Source: Leptospira sp. (GTDB taxonomy: Bacteria; Spirochaetota; Leptospiria; Leptospirales; Leptospiraceae). Taken from it: a stretch of DNA of 64,000 nt. Where the stretch lies: the NCBI GenBank assembly GCA_016742255.1, contig JACVCB010000006.1, positions 105,798 through 169,797 of the forward strand, written 5' to 3'. Both the position numbers and the translations under genes were made by a program. Below, in pieces: positions 8,213 to 16,867 of the stretch (position 1 is its first letter; every line of letters begins with the position of its first letter). The notes below the pieces were generated by a model that saw only the letters and a list, made by a program, of their open reading frames with translations, was not told the DNA's origin and searched no databases.

Positions 8213-9709
8213 ATGGCAAAAAAAAATTACATCATTGGGATTGATGCGGGGACAACTGGGATTCGAACATTTTGTTTTAATGACAAAGGGAAAGTGATTT
8301 CGTCTGCCTACCAAGAATTCAAACAATACTATCCTAAACCAGGTTGGGTGGAACATGACCCGGAAGAGATCTGGCAAAAAACACAAAAACTCATCGCCCT
8401 TGCGATCAAAAACGGAAAACTAAATCCCAAAGATGCGATTGCCATTGGTATCACAAACCAAAGAGAAACATCTGTTGTTTGGGATAAAAAAACTGGAAAA
8501 CCAGTTTATAATGCAATCGTATGGCAATGCCGTCGGACATCGGATATCTGTAAGGATTTAAAAAAACAAAGTCTAGAATCCAACTTTCGTAACAAAACAG
8601 GACTTGTACTTGATGCTTATTTCTCTGGAACCAAAATCCAATGGATCCTCGACAATGTCAAAGGAGCGAGAGAGAGGGCCGAACGAGGAGACCTTTTATT
8701 TGGAACCATCGATACTTGGTTATTGTACAAACTCACTGGTCACAAAGAACACAAAACCGATCATACAAATGCATCCCGTACTTTACTCTTCAATATCCAA
8801 ACCAAGGAATGGGACGAAGAACTTTGTAAGATCCTAAAAGTTCCCATGTCAATGTTACCCAAGGCATACAATTCCAAAAATCTATTTGGGTTTACTTCCA
8901 ATGTTAAATCCATCCCAGATGGAATTCCCATCTCTTCCCTTGTGGGTGACCAACAAGGTGCACTTTTTGGGCAACTCTGCACAGAACCTGGGGAAGCTAA
9001 AAACACATACGGTACAGGTTGTTTTTTACTCTTCAATGTGGGGGATGAATTCCGGATTTCAAACCAAGGTCTCATCACCACACTAGCTCTTGGTCCTGAA
9101 GGGAAAACTGTCTATTGTTTAGAGGGATCCGTTTTTATCGGAGGAGCAGTTGTTCAGTTCCTAAGGGACAATTTAGAATTTTTTAAATACTCCAAGGATT
9201 CCGAAAAATTGGTGAAGTCCATTAAAACAAAAGATGATGTAGTTTTTGTCCCTGCCTTTGCAGGACTTGGTGCCCCGCATTGGGACCAAGAAGCACGCGG
9301 AGCCATCTTTGGACTCTCTCGTGACACTACACCTGCTCAGATCACAAGGGCTGCTCTCAAAGCCATTGCATTGCAATCCTATGAACTGGCCAATGCGATG
9401 GAAAAGGAAACAGGAAAACCACTGAAGTTTTTACGTGTGGATGGTGGGGCAACTTCGAATGCATGGCTGATGCAATTCCAAGCAGACATCTTAGGAACAA
9501 AAGTGATACGACCACAAAACGTGGATACGACGGTTCTTGGTGCAGCCTACTTAGCTGGTCTTGAACGAGGGTTTTTCAAATCAGTAGCCCACCTACGGAA
9601 AGAAGAAACCAAAACCACTCAGTTCACACCCAAAATGAAAGATGCAGAACGAAAAGAAGAAATTGATAAATGGAATTCTGCAATTGCTAGGGTGAAAACA
9701 GGAAACTAA
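8213..9709 (+). CDS. glpK: Glycerol kinase
   Basis: 498 residues, normal for GlpK. FGGY-family features in order: N-terminal phosphate loop (GIDAGTTGIRTFCF), the glycerol-binding QRET and YxGTK-type segments, GDQQGALFGQ, and the C-terminal ATPase loop with DGGATSNAWLMQFQAD. It phosphorylates cytosolic glycerol to glycerol-3-phosphate for phospholipid synthesis and catabolism. GAGGT precedes the ATG. No facilitator or dehydrogenase gene is adjacent. The stop abuts the stop of the convergent gene at 9710, leaving no room for a separate terminator. Confidence 0.95.
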   Translation: MAKKNYIIGIDAGTTGIRTFCFNDKGKVISSAYQEFKQYYPKPGWVEHDPEEIWQKTQKLIALAIKNGKLNPKDAIAIGITNQRETSVVWDKKTGKPVYNAIVWQCRRTSDICKDLKKQSLESNFRNKTGLVLDAYFSGTKIQWILDNVKGARERAERGDLLFGTIDTWLLYKLTGHKEHKTDHTNASRTLLFNIQTKEWDEELCKILKVPMSMLPKAYNSKNLFGFTSNVKSIPDGIPISSLVGDQQGALFGQLCTEPGEAKNTYGTGCFLLFNVGDEFRISNQGLITTLALGPEGKTVYCLEGSVFIGGAVVQFLRDNLEFFKYSKDSEKLVKSIKTKDDVVFVPAFAGLGAPHWDQEARGAIFGLSRDTTPAQITRAALKAIALQSYELANAMEKETGKPLKFLRVDGGATSNAWLMQFQADILGTKVIRPQNVDTTVLGAAYLAGLERGFFKSVAHLRKEETKTTQFTPKMKDAERKEEIDKWNSAIARVKTGN

Positions 9710-10888
9710 TCAGTAATCAAACCATAACAGTGAAAATTCAAAACATTGTTTTGGTTTGGTGATCCCTGATCCTATCAGGAATAAACCTGTTTCATAATAA
9801 GGAATCTCAAGGATGAGGTCCTTTGGCAATCGATGGAATTCCTTCGTTTCGATTTCTTTTCGTGTGATGAAAAAATCAAATCGCATGGTATCAATCCATT
9901 CTTTGGTTTTGAAAAATAGTTTGGTTTTTGTTTTTCCATAAAATTCTAAAATCTCACCATTTACACAAAAATCAAATCGTTTGGAATCCTCAAACAGGAT
10001 CGTTTCTTTTCCAATCTCTTCTCCTTCTTCTCGGTAAGTGAAGATGGTTCCTTCTTCATAATACAAATTCCTTGCAAATCGTTTGTAAAGTTCTGATTCG
10101 ATGATGGAAATTAAATCTTCACCTTCTGGTGGTTTGAGTTTTGGTGCAGATTCAATTTGTTTCATTTTATTTTTGGAAATCGATTTTCGAATCACTCCTA
10201 AAACAGGTGGGGAAAGTTTGGGTAAAATATAATGGAAATACCTTTCATCGTGTGTGCGTAGTATCTCTTGTAAAAAGGGACCATGGATGAGGGGAATGAG
10301 CTCGACCGTAAACATTTGTTTGTTTAAAAAAAATGCAAAATCTGTTTCAAACCGAAAGAGGTTCGTTACAATTTTTAATTCTTCTTCTTTGGTGCCCGAA
10401 TAAAGGATCGCAACCAAACGATTGAGGTAGAGTTTACTTTTTTTGTCCATATACAAGGAATCAATTTCCTTTAGCACCATGGATTCATCAAATTCTGGGT
10501 TTACGATGTCACGAAGAGATAGGTATTTTGTTTGGTTGAACTTATCTCGTTTACTTCGTACCAACTCTGATTTGGTTTGTTTCATTCCACCAATCGTTCG
10601 TTTGGTGGGTAAAAACCCTGGTTTTGTTTTTTGGAAAAAATCAGATTTTTGGTCGGGACTATTGTAGTAGGGTGGAGTAGAGACAGCTATCCTTTCAAAG
10701 GTTTGGCGAGCATAGTGAAGTTTGTATAAAAACCGTGGGAATACAATAGGATCAGTGGATACGGAAGGGAGTGATGGTATTTTTTTAATTGGAATTGGAT
10801 AAAAGGGATCTGGGGAGGTCACAAAACGAGCAACCGAATCCAAATCGGCTAGATAAAAATGGTAATTGTAACCTTGGTGGTAAATCAA
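9710..10888 (-). CDS. Uncharacterised protein with a FliG C-terminal-like segment
   Basis: 392 residues, cytoplasmic by appearance (no signal or TM). Residues about 178-247 follow the pattern of the FliG torque-generating domain: an LF-x-FE opening, a Q-x-x-LR (QEILRTHD) helix, then a helix ending in a run like IRKSISKNKMKQI, comparable to the FliG element ending in NMSxR. The rest (1-150 and 250-392) is not recognised; the end is beta-rich. The start overlaps the previous gene (ATGA). It is the last gene of a minus-strand block that includes an FlgM homologue, which fits a link to flagellar switching. Key charged residues of true FliG are only partly kept, so it is a divergent homologue at best. 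Confidence 0.5.
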   Translation of the reverse strand: MIYHQGYNYHFYLADLDSVARFVTSPDPFYPIPIKKIPSLPSVSTDPIVFPRFLYKLHYARQTFERIAVSTPPYYNSPDQKSDFFQKTKPGFLPTKRTIGGMKQTKSELVRSKRDKFNQTKYLSLRDIVNPEFDESMVLKEIDSLYMDKKSKLYLNRLVAILYSGTKEEELKIVTNLFRFETDFAFFLNKQMFTVELIPLIHGPFLQEILRTHDERYFHYILPKLSPPVLGVIRKSISKNKMKQIESAPKLKPPEGEDLISIIESELYKRFARNLYYEEGTIFTYREEGEEIGKETILFEDSKRFDFCVNGEILEFYGKTKTKLFFKTKEWIDTMRFDFFITRKEIETKEFHRLPKDLILEIPYYETGLFLIGSGITKPKQCFEFSLLWFDY

Positions 10889-11172
10889 TCAGGAGGGGAT
10901 TTTTTTAATTTCTTTTGGATACGAATGCGAAAGTGTTCCCAGTTGTAATCTTTTTTCAAAATTTCCAATTCCTGGTCCACGCCAAAACGCATAAAGTCAA
11001 AGATCTCTTCGTGTTCCATCCCAACTACAATCGAAAGGTCTTGGATTACCCTTTGCAAACGCCTTGCATCTCTATCACTTAAGGAAAATGTTTCTAATAG
11101 TCTTTGTTCAAATTCTGTGAGTTGGATCAAAATTTTCCTAAAACGCAGCCACAAGGATGGTTTCGATTTCAT
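10885..11172 (-). CDS. Small uncharacterised helical protein
   Basis: 95 residues from the ATG at 11172; a TTG at 11202 is an alternative and would deepen the overlap with the upstream gene. The sequence is highly charged and helical (SLSDRDARRLQRVIQD, then FRIRIQKKLKKSPPD at the end). I see no recognised domain, signal peptide or TM segment. It overlaps the end of the iron-ADH-like gene by 35 bases and the start of the FliG-like gene by 4 bases, so it is probably translated in the same operon. Confidence 0.6.
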   Translation of the reverse strand: MKSKPSLWLRFRKILIQLTEFEQRLLETFSLSDRDARRLQRVIQDLSIVVGMEHEEIFDFMRFGVDQELEILKKDYNWEHFRIRIQKKLKKSPPD

Positions 11173-12304
11173 TTTTCGGAAGTTCTCTTGGAAGACAATC
11201 AAGAAATGAATACGTTGCAGCTAGTGTCGCAATCCCAGGTAAGTCGATTTTTTTCACTTCATACTCAGAGAGACGTTGTGGTATCCGTAACTCTAGATAA
11301 ATTTTTCGGATCCCTTCCACCGCTTTGATCGCAGCTTCAATCACGGAGATATTCGTCACATCTTCATCAAGGGCTCTTGCGATCATTACATACTTACCTG
11401 CAGAAGAAGTTAGGTTGTATTCCATGACGTGTGGGAGTAGAATCGACATACTTTGAAAGATATCTAAATTGGTAACAGTAGTGACTGCCAAAGAAAGTGC
11501 ATAACACAAACCGAGGCTACTTGTGGATTGAGCAATCCCTGCAAGTAAACTTGCCGCATAAATGGAGTTTTTCGGTCCTAAGTTTCTTGGTTCTCGAATG
11601 GCAGGAACAATGTTTTTAGAAATGAGTTCGATCGAACGTAACGCAGTGGAAGAAGTGATTTCATTTGCATACTTCGATAGAATGCTATCCACAGCTGCTG
11701 ATAAAATGGAGATTCCAGTTTTTGCCGTCTCCGAACTTGACATACCAGCTCCAATTTTGGGATCAGAAACAATGAGTTCTGGGAAAGCCCATTCATGAGC
11801 GAAGTATTTTCTGTTTTTGTCTTTGTCGTCTACAATGGAAAAAAATGGAGAACATTCATTACCGAGTAGGGGTTTTGTAGGAACTACGACAAGAGGTAAG
11901 CCCTTTTTTTTAGGTTGTTTTTTTCCGACGAGTAGTTCTTCCGCAAACAAATCGTTTGTTGCGAGTAGAGATGCCGCTTTACCTGCGTTCATCGATTCAA
12001 AGGAACCATAAGCCACAACACAATCAGCATTGGAGATTCGTAAAAAATGAGCACAAGTATCTAAGTCTTTGAAATGAACACGGTCAACAATGTCATCATA
12101 AATGATCACACCTTCTGCATGTTTTTCTAAACTTGTTTTGATGATGGAAAGTTCTTCTGAGTTTTCTAACTCTTTTTGTGTAGTGATGAGTACAACTCTT
12201 GATCCAATGTTTTTGACAAAGGAACCGAGTTTATAACCACAATCGATTTCGAAATGTATTTTTGGTGGGAATTGAAAATTGATCCATTCGGGGAGAACTG
12301 GCAT
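11138..12304 (-). CDS. Iron-containing alcohol dehydrogenase homologue lacking metal ligands
   Basis: 388 residues with the overall order of group III (Fe-dependent) dehydrogenases: an N-terminal Rossmann-like half and an all-helical C-terminal half. The diagnostic sites are degenerate. The nucleotide loop expected as GGGSxxDxaK reads GSFESMNAGK (100-109). The TGmDAlxHA helix reads TGISILSAA (196-204), with Ser199 and Ala203 at the Asp and His positions. The HalaH segment reads YALSL (268-272) and the PHG position reads DIF (281-283). It therefore probably does not bind iron or zinc as the family does. The ATG has AGGGG seven bases upstream. Role unknown; it could be a pseudoenzyme or bind a ligand. 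Confidence 0.7.
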   Translation of the reverse strand: MPVLPEWINFQFPPKIHFEIDCGYKLGSFVKNIGSRVVLITTQKELENSEELSIIKTSLEKHAEGVIIYDDIVDRVHFKDLDTCAHFLRISNADCVVAYGSFESMNAGKAASLLATNDLFAEELLVGKKQPKKKGLPLVVVPTKPLLGNECSPFFSIVDDKDKNRKYFAHEWAFPELIVSDPKIGAGMSSSETAKTGISILSAAVDSILSKYANEITSSTALRSIELISKNIVPAIREPRNLGPKNSIYAASLLAGIAQSTSSLGLCYALSLAVTTVTNLDIFQSMSILLPHVMEYNLTSSAGKYVMIARALDEDVTNISVIEAAIKAVEGIRKIYLELRIPQRLSEYEVKKIDLPGIATLAATYSFLDCLPRELPKNEIETILVAAF

Positions 12305-12342
12305 AATGATCCCCTAACTATGAATAAGCGAAGCGTGAGAAA

Positions 12343-12405
12343 TCCTCGGAGAGGACAATAAAAAAGGATCCCTCACCACCTGTCCTTTTTACTGTTGTCC
12401 GAGGA
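12343..12405 (-). terminator. Long inverted repeat after flgM, probable terminator/attenuator
   Basis: Read on the minus strand, TCCTCGGA (12405-12398) pairs with TCCGAGGA (12350-12343). Inside it, AAAAAGGA beginning at the flgM stop codon pairs with TCCTTTTTT (12368-12360). The inner stem followed by six Ts resembles an intrinsic terminator, with an outer stem added. It lies between flgM and the Fe-ADH-like gene, so it could reduce read-through into the three downstream genes or stabilise the flgM mRNA 3' end. Confidence 0.55.
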
Positions 12406-12715
12406 AAGACGTTGCAATTTGGTCGGAAATTTTATCTAACATCTCTGGTGAAAGAGTGTCATAATCTCCGTTTTTCAATCGTTCTTTGATCGCTTTGATT
12501 TTTTCAGTGCGATCCTCTTCTGGAGGAGCTTGAACAATTTGTTTTGCAATTTGTTTTACTTCTGCTTGGAGTTTTGCTTCCGAAGCAATTTTTTTAGCCG
12601 CATCGGAGATCGAAATTGTATCTACCGGTGTTTGGGATTCCGTTTCCTTTGGCCCTTGTGGTTTTTTTGGTTCGTAACCGTAACCACCAACTCGACCTAC
12701 TTTATCGATGTTCAT
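12389..12715 (-). CDS. flgM: FlgM-like anti-sigma-28 factor
   Basis: 108 residues, typical FlgM size. The N-terminal third is flexible and Gly/Pro/Lys-rich. A linker with DTISISDAAKKIA is followed by the sigma-binding C-terminal helices (EKIKAIKERLKNGDYDTLSPEMLDKISDQIA), a good match to the FlgM family. FlgM holds sigma-28 (FliA) inactive until the flagellar basal body is complete and it is exported. GAGGA lies about 9 bases before the ATG. It is placed between rsmI and the Fe-ADH-like gene. No flagellar structural operon adjoins it except the FliG-like gene downstream. Confidence 0.82.
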   Translation of the reverse strand: MNIDKVGRVGGYGYEPKKPQGPKETESQTPVDTISISDAAKKIASEAKLQAEVKQIAKQIVQAPPEEDRTEKIKAIKERLKNGDYDTLSPEMLDKISDQIATSFLGQQ

Positions 12716-12736
12716 ATATTTAGTCCTCTTCCTACA

Positions 12737-13513
12737 TCACATATCGGAGGAATCTGAATTTCCCTTAAGTGATTTTTTTCGATGGTTTAAGAGAAATACA
12801 AATTCTCCCTTCGCATTGGGCGGTTTTTCTGCCAATTCCCTAGGATTTGCATAATAAAGTACCTCTTCGAAGGCCTTTGTCAACTCCCTTCCCACAAGCA
12901 CCTCTGTTTCAGGGTACAATTCCTCGAGGAGAGGATACAACCTTGGGAGTTTGTGGACAGATTCATAGAAGACGATCAGTCCTTCGATTTCCTTTGCCTT
13001 CTCTAATTCTCGGCGTTTTTTACTCGGTTTTTCAGAGAGAAATCCTAAAAAATAAGTAGGATTCACTTGGAACCCAGAAACTGAAAGTAATGCGGTTAAG
13101 GCGGATGCGCCTGGGACGGGGATGATGGGAATTCCATTTTCCCTGGCGGTTCGGACCATTTGGCTCCCTGGATCGGATACACCAGGGGTTCCTGCATCGG
13201 AAACAAGAGCCATGGATTTTCCTTTTTTCAATTGGTCGAGGACATTGGCGTAAGGGGATTCGGAATGGTCTTTGTAAAGGGCAAGGACTGGAGTCACAAT
13301 CCCAAGTTTGTGGAAGAGAGATTTGGTTTCCTTTGTGGATTCACAAAGCACAAGTTCCACTTCTTTGAAAATTTCAATGGCACGGAAGGTAATGTCTCCC
13401 ATATTCCCAATGGGAGTTGCCACTACATATAAATTTCCGGATTCGCGTTTATGGGCCAACGTATTGGCACCCAGGAGGAGATTGTCCCGCAGGACAAGTA
13501 CAACCCAATTCAT
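12737..13513 (-). CDS. rsmI: 16S rRNA (cytidine-1402-2'-O)-methyltransferase
   Basis: 258 residues. SAM-dependent tetrapyrrole-methylase fold with the family opening LYVVATPIGNMGDIT (from about residue 28), then VSDAGTPGVSDPG (about 105-117) and PVPGASALTALLS. RsmI methylates C1402 in the ribosomal decoding centre together with RsmH. The ATG at 13513 is preceded by AAGGGG at a good distance, which supports the long form and a 65-base overlap with the upstream gene. A TTG at 13459 is the alternative start. Confidence 0.92.
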   Translation of the reverse strand: MNWVVLVLRDNLLLGANTLAHKRESGNLYVVATPIGNMGDITFRAIEIFKEVELVLCESTKETKSLFHKLGIVTPVLALYKDHSESPYANVLDQLKKGKSMALVSDAGTPGVSDPGSQMVRTARENGIPIIPVPGASALTALLSVSGFQVNPTYFLGFLSEKPSKKRRELEKAKEIEGLIVFYESVHKLPRLYPLLEELYPETEVLVGRELTKAFEEVLYYANPRELAEKPPNAKGEFVFLLNHRKKSLKGNSDSSDM

Positions 13514-14189
13514 TATTCCCCTTGGTGCAAGGGTTACAGGCAGTTCCTAATGCACAAGAAGATGGAGTCGTACAAGCAGGGTTGGAACAAGTAGTGGTAT
13601 TACAGCCTACACCAACAGAACAAAGAGTTTGGATGTCATTCACTCGGTTGGGAATGGCACAAGTGCTCACTGCAGCTGATGGGTTGGAAATGAGTCCTCC
13701 TGTCAGCATGGCACGTATGGTGAAGTTGTAGATTTGGCATTTTTGGAAAAATTCAGTACCAGGAGGAGGGACGGCAAACCGAATCCGTTTGACCATGATC
13801 CGACTCGAAGAAGTCGATGCTTCATATGGCAAATGGGGGAAACTAGGTTGAACCCCATCTTCTAACCATTCTCCTTGAACAGTTTGGATGATCCCAGGGA
13901 ATGCGGTTGTCACATACAAATTATACCCAACAAACTGTGGTTCTCTGTTTGTTACATAGTATTTCAGAATGTATTCAGGTCTTGGGTCAGCATTATAATT
14001 GAGAATATCCGTTTGGAAGTCGTTTGTGATGTTACTATTCACTGCGACTACGGAAAGGAGTTGGGGGACATTGGGTGGCACCAAAAATACAAATGGGGCT
14101 ACCGGGGTGTCTGTGTTCACTCCACAATGAAAAAAAGAGAGAAAAGATACGCAGATATAGTAAATTGGATGTAAAGAGGGAAAACGCAT
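13449..14189 (-). CDS. Exported Cys-rich protein, possible lipoprotein
   Basis: 246 residues. An N-terminal hydrophobic stretch (about residues 8-20) ends in SFFHC. That cysteine could be lipidated, but His at -1 is unusual even for the relaxed spirochaete lipobox. The middle part is beta-rich (YILKYYVTNREPQFVGYNLYV) and may be immunoglobulin- or fibronectin-like. The last 60 residues hold about a dozen cysteines (CSVGVGC, CSNPACTTPSSC, CNPCTKG, CTCPAG), suggesting a disulfide-stabilised knot outside the cytoplasm. The first gene of the minus-strand block, with rsmI overlapping its end by 65 bases. Function unknown. Confidence 0.7.
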   Translation of the reverse strand: MRFPSLHPIYYICVSFLSFFHCGVNTDTPVAPFVFLVPPNVPQLLSVVAVNSNITNDFQTDILNYNADPRPEYILKYYVTNREPQFVGYNLYVTTAFPGIIQTVQGEWLEDGVQPSFPHLPYEASTSSSRIMVKRIRFAVPPPGTEFFQKCQIYNFTIRAMLTGGLISNPSAAVSTCAIPNRVNDIQTLCSVGVGCNTTTCSNPACTTPSSCALGTACNPCTKGNNELGCTCPAGQSPPGCQYVGP

Positions 14190-14231
14190 TCTGTTTCTCG
14201 TTTCCCTTCCAAGTTTTCAGGAATTCAATCT

Positions 14232-14927
14232 ATGGGAATCCAAAAAAAATTACTCTTTGTCTCCATTTCCCTCATTGGGCTTTTTTTTCTCATCCTCCTT
14301 ATGCTCGGTGGTGAGGATGAAGATGAGATCCGTCGTAAAAAAGAAAGAAGTTCGCAGGCCCTAGCTTTATTTGGTGGTGGTTCGAACAACCCCAAAGGCA
14401 CAAACCGACTCGGGGTTCGTGGGGAAGAAGCAGGTTCCATCTTCGATTCCGACTATTACAATGCAGGTGGGATGCGGTATGAAGACGACCCTAACATTGC
14501 GGCGGGGGAATCAGGTGAAATTCCGATTAACCCACAAACAGGAAAACCTTACCCTCCCGAGGCAATGCAAGCCTTCGAGGAATTAAGAGAACAATTTCCA
14601 GACAATGACCTCATTCCAAAACGAATGACTGCAGAAGAAAAGAAAAAACAATCCGAGTTCAATCAAAAACTCACTCGAGCCACAAACTCTGTGTTTGGTG
14701 GCAATGCCAATGCTTCTGATTTAACAACGTATTACAGTCATGTTCGAAAACAAGGAAAGGATCGACTTGAAATCATTAATTATCTCATCGAATCACAAGG
14801 TGGGGATGATCCTGAAATGGACAAAAAGTTCCAAGAAATCTTAAAAAACATCCAATTCCAAAACGAACAAATCGAAAAAGAAGCAGCGAGTGCCTATGCA
14901 AAAGCGGGACTTCCGCCACCTAATTAA
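14232..14927 (+). CDS. Membrane-anchored uncharacterised protein
   Basis: 231 residues with one N-terminal TM helix (about residues 7-25) followed by an acidic then basic juxtamembrane segment (GGEDEDEIRRKKERSS). The rest is hydrophilic, with a Gly/Asn/Asp-rich region, PINPQTGKPYPPEAMQAFEEL and helical C-terminal segments. I do not recognise a domain. Probably a periplasmic or cytoplasmic scaffold tethered to the inner membrane. It is divergent from the Cys-rich gene (42-base gap), and its stop region overlaps that of nadE by 4 bases (convergent). Confidence 0.65.
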   Translation: MGIQKKLLFVSISLIGLFFLILLMLGGEDEDEIRRKKERSSQALALFGGGSNNPKGTNRLGVRGEEAGSIFDSDYYNAGGMRYEDDPNIAAGESGEIPINPQTGKPYPPEAMQAFEELREQFPDNDLIPKRMTAEEKKKQSEFNQKLTRATNSVFGGNANASDLTTYYSHVRKQGKDRLEIINYLIESQGGDDPEMDKKFQEILKNIQFQNEQIEKEAASAYAKAGLPPPN

Positions 14928-16867
14928 GTTTCGTTCGAAAGGATTGGATACCGGTAACTGGATTTAGGATCAAGTCCATATTCATCCAAATGGAAAGAGG
15001 GAGGTAACCTTTCTCTTTTCCATTGGGAAATCCCAAATAGTTTTTTGAATTTTTGTATAAAAGCAAATAAGTTTTCCTGTGATTCCCAAGGGAATTCTCT
15101 TTTTAAACCTTCCCAAACATTGGATTCGTCCATTCCCAAATACACCAATTGTCGTTCAATGGAATTGAGGATAGGATATGGCATGAGATCTTTTTCATCT
15201 TCCTGGTGTTCGGCGAGAGGTTTCAGTTCCGCTGTCGGTTTTGTATTGCGTAACATCTGAATTGAATGTTTCGGAGTGATGTATCGATTGTTTCCCTTTT
15301 GGATATCATCTAACCAATCGAGTAAAAATTCCTTACTTACACCTGCAAGTGGGGCAATGGAACCTGAAGAATCTCCATCCATTGTTGTGTAACCAACAGC
15401 AGCTTCACTTCTATTTCCTGTGGAGAGAAGGAGATGTCCATTTAAGTTTGCGAGTAACCAAATGAGAGGAGAACGAACCCTTGCTTGGATGTTTTGTAAG
15501 GCTAAGTCATGTTCGTTCCAATTCAGTTTGGTTCCTTTTACCGATTCGATGATGGAAACGGAACTGGAAACCATTTCATCAATGGATATGCAATGGAATT
15601 CACATCCCAATTCTGCACTTAAGGTTTTTGCGATTTCTTCTGTGATGGGTGAATTATTTTTTGTTTTTTGGTACAAAGTAACTAGGAGATTTTTTTCTAC
15701 TAATCCAAGTTTGGTGAAAATGGATTCACCATTTTCTACTTTGGCAATCGATACCATCGTGGAGACAAGTAAGGCACAGGTTGCACTATCAGCTCCGCCA
15801 GAAAGGGAGAGGGTATACCCTTTTGTTTTGGATTTTCGCAAATAGTCAAATAACCCAAGGCAAACTGCTTTTGTGAATTCTTCAAACGGGCTTAAGGATT
15901 CTGTCGAAACCAGATCCGCTAACTTCTCTTCCCCACGTTTGTCTAAAATTTGGAAGTTCACCCGGGATTCTTTTTCAAGTTGTCCATTTGGTTTTAAGAT
16001 GATTGTGGTGAGTTCGTCTCCATTGGGATTGGGACTTGGTTCTCGTAAATTCCTCGCCTTGGATGCTTTGATATCATTCGGGTCGAAAGAAACACTTGTG
16101 ATGGCAAAAGGAGTGAAGTGTAATCTCGGTCCTTCTTTTAAGAGGGAACCACAAGAGGAAAAGAATGTCCCCCCTTCAAAGATGATCCTTCCCGATTCAT
16201 TTCCACAGAGGTTGGTAAATACTTGTAAATTGTTTTGGTTACGGCTTGTTTCTTTAAAAATTTGCCTACGCGTATTTTGTTTACCCATCGCAAAATGGGA
16301 AGCACCTGGTGAAAGGATGACATCTACACCGGATAAATTATAAAACATAGATGGTTTGAGAGTTGACCAACTGTCTTCACAAATTTCAATCGCGAACGTG
16401 AAGTTTTTCATGGAAAACAAAAAATGACCAAACGGTATTTCTGCATTCCCAATTGTGATTTGTTTGTTTGTAAAAGATTGAGGTGAGTGGAACCAACGCC
16501 GTTCATAGTGTACGCCTGTATTTGCTAAATTGAATTTTGGTACAAGGGCCTGGATTTTGCCATCGTACAAAACTGCCATACAATTGTATAAAAAGGAATC
16601 TACAAAAACAGGAAGGCCCACCACTACCACTTGTCTCGGCGAAATGGTTTTGATTTTATTTACAACATCAATTGATTTTTCCCAAAGACTTGGGCGGTAA
16701 AACGCATCTTCACAACCATAACCTGAAATACAAAGTTCTGGAAACAGGATGAGATCGGCATCTTCTGATTCTTTGTTTTGGATGGCAGAAACGATACTTT
16801 CAAAATTGCCTAAAAAATCAAGTGGGGTTGTATTGAGTGAAACAGCGGCAATTTTAGATTTTGTCAT
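14924..16867 (-). CDS. nadE: Glutamine-dependent NAD+ synthase
   Basis: 647 residues from the ATG at 16867; an upstream ATG at 16903 would lie deeper inside waaA. The N-terminal nitrilase-type glutaminase domain shows the catalytic triad Glu44 (LFPELCISGYG), Lys111 (LVPKFN) and Cys163 (EICEDSW). The C-terminal synthetase has the PP-loop LSGGADSATC near residue 355 and the ammonia/NaAD-site segment STGNRSEAAVGYTT. It converts deamido-NAD to NAD using glutamine-derived ammonia. The start overlaps the waaA stop by 14 bases, so translation is probably coupled. Confidence 0.93.
   Translation of the reverse strand: MTKSKIAAVSLNTTPLDFLGNFESIVSAIQNKESEDADLILFPELCISGYGCEDAFYRPSLWEKSIDVVNKIKTISPRQVVVVGLPVFVDSFLYNCMAVLYDGKIQALVPKFNLANTGVHYERRWFHSPQSFTNKQITIGNAEIPFGHFLFSMKNFTFAIEICEDSWSTLKPSMFYNLSGVDVILSPGASHFAMGKQNTRRQIFKETSRNQNNLQVFTNLCGNESGRIIFEGGTFFSSCGSLLKEGPRLHFTPFAITSVSFDPNDIKASKARNLREPSPNPNGDELTTIILKPNGQLEKESRVNFQILDKRGEEKLADLVSTESLSPFEEFTKAVCLGLFDYLRKSKTKGYTLSLSGGADSATCALLVSTMVSIAKVENGESIFTKLGLVEKNLLVTLYQKTKNNSPITEEIAKTLSAELGCEFHCISIDEMVSSSVSIIESVKGTKLNWNEHDLALQNIQARVRSPLIWLLANLNGHLLLSTGNRSEAAVGYTTMDGDSSGSIAPLAGVSKEFLLDWLDDIQKGNNRYITPKHSIQMLRNTKPTAELKPLAEHQEDEKDLMPYPILNSIERQLVYLGMDESNVWEGLKREFPWESQENLFAFIQKFKKLFGISQWKRERLPPSFHLDEYGLDPKSSYRYPILSNET

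Noticed and set aside
15420..15845. A 141-codon plus-strand open frame within nadE
   Set aside because: A shadow of the nadE coding strand; nadE motifs are complete and in frame through this stretch.
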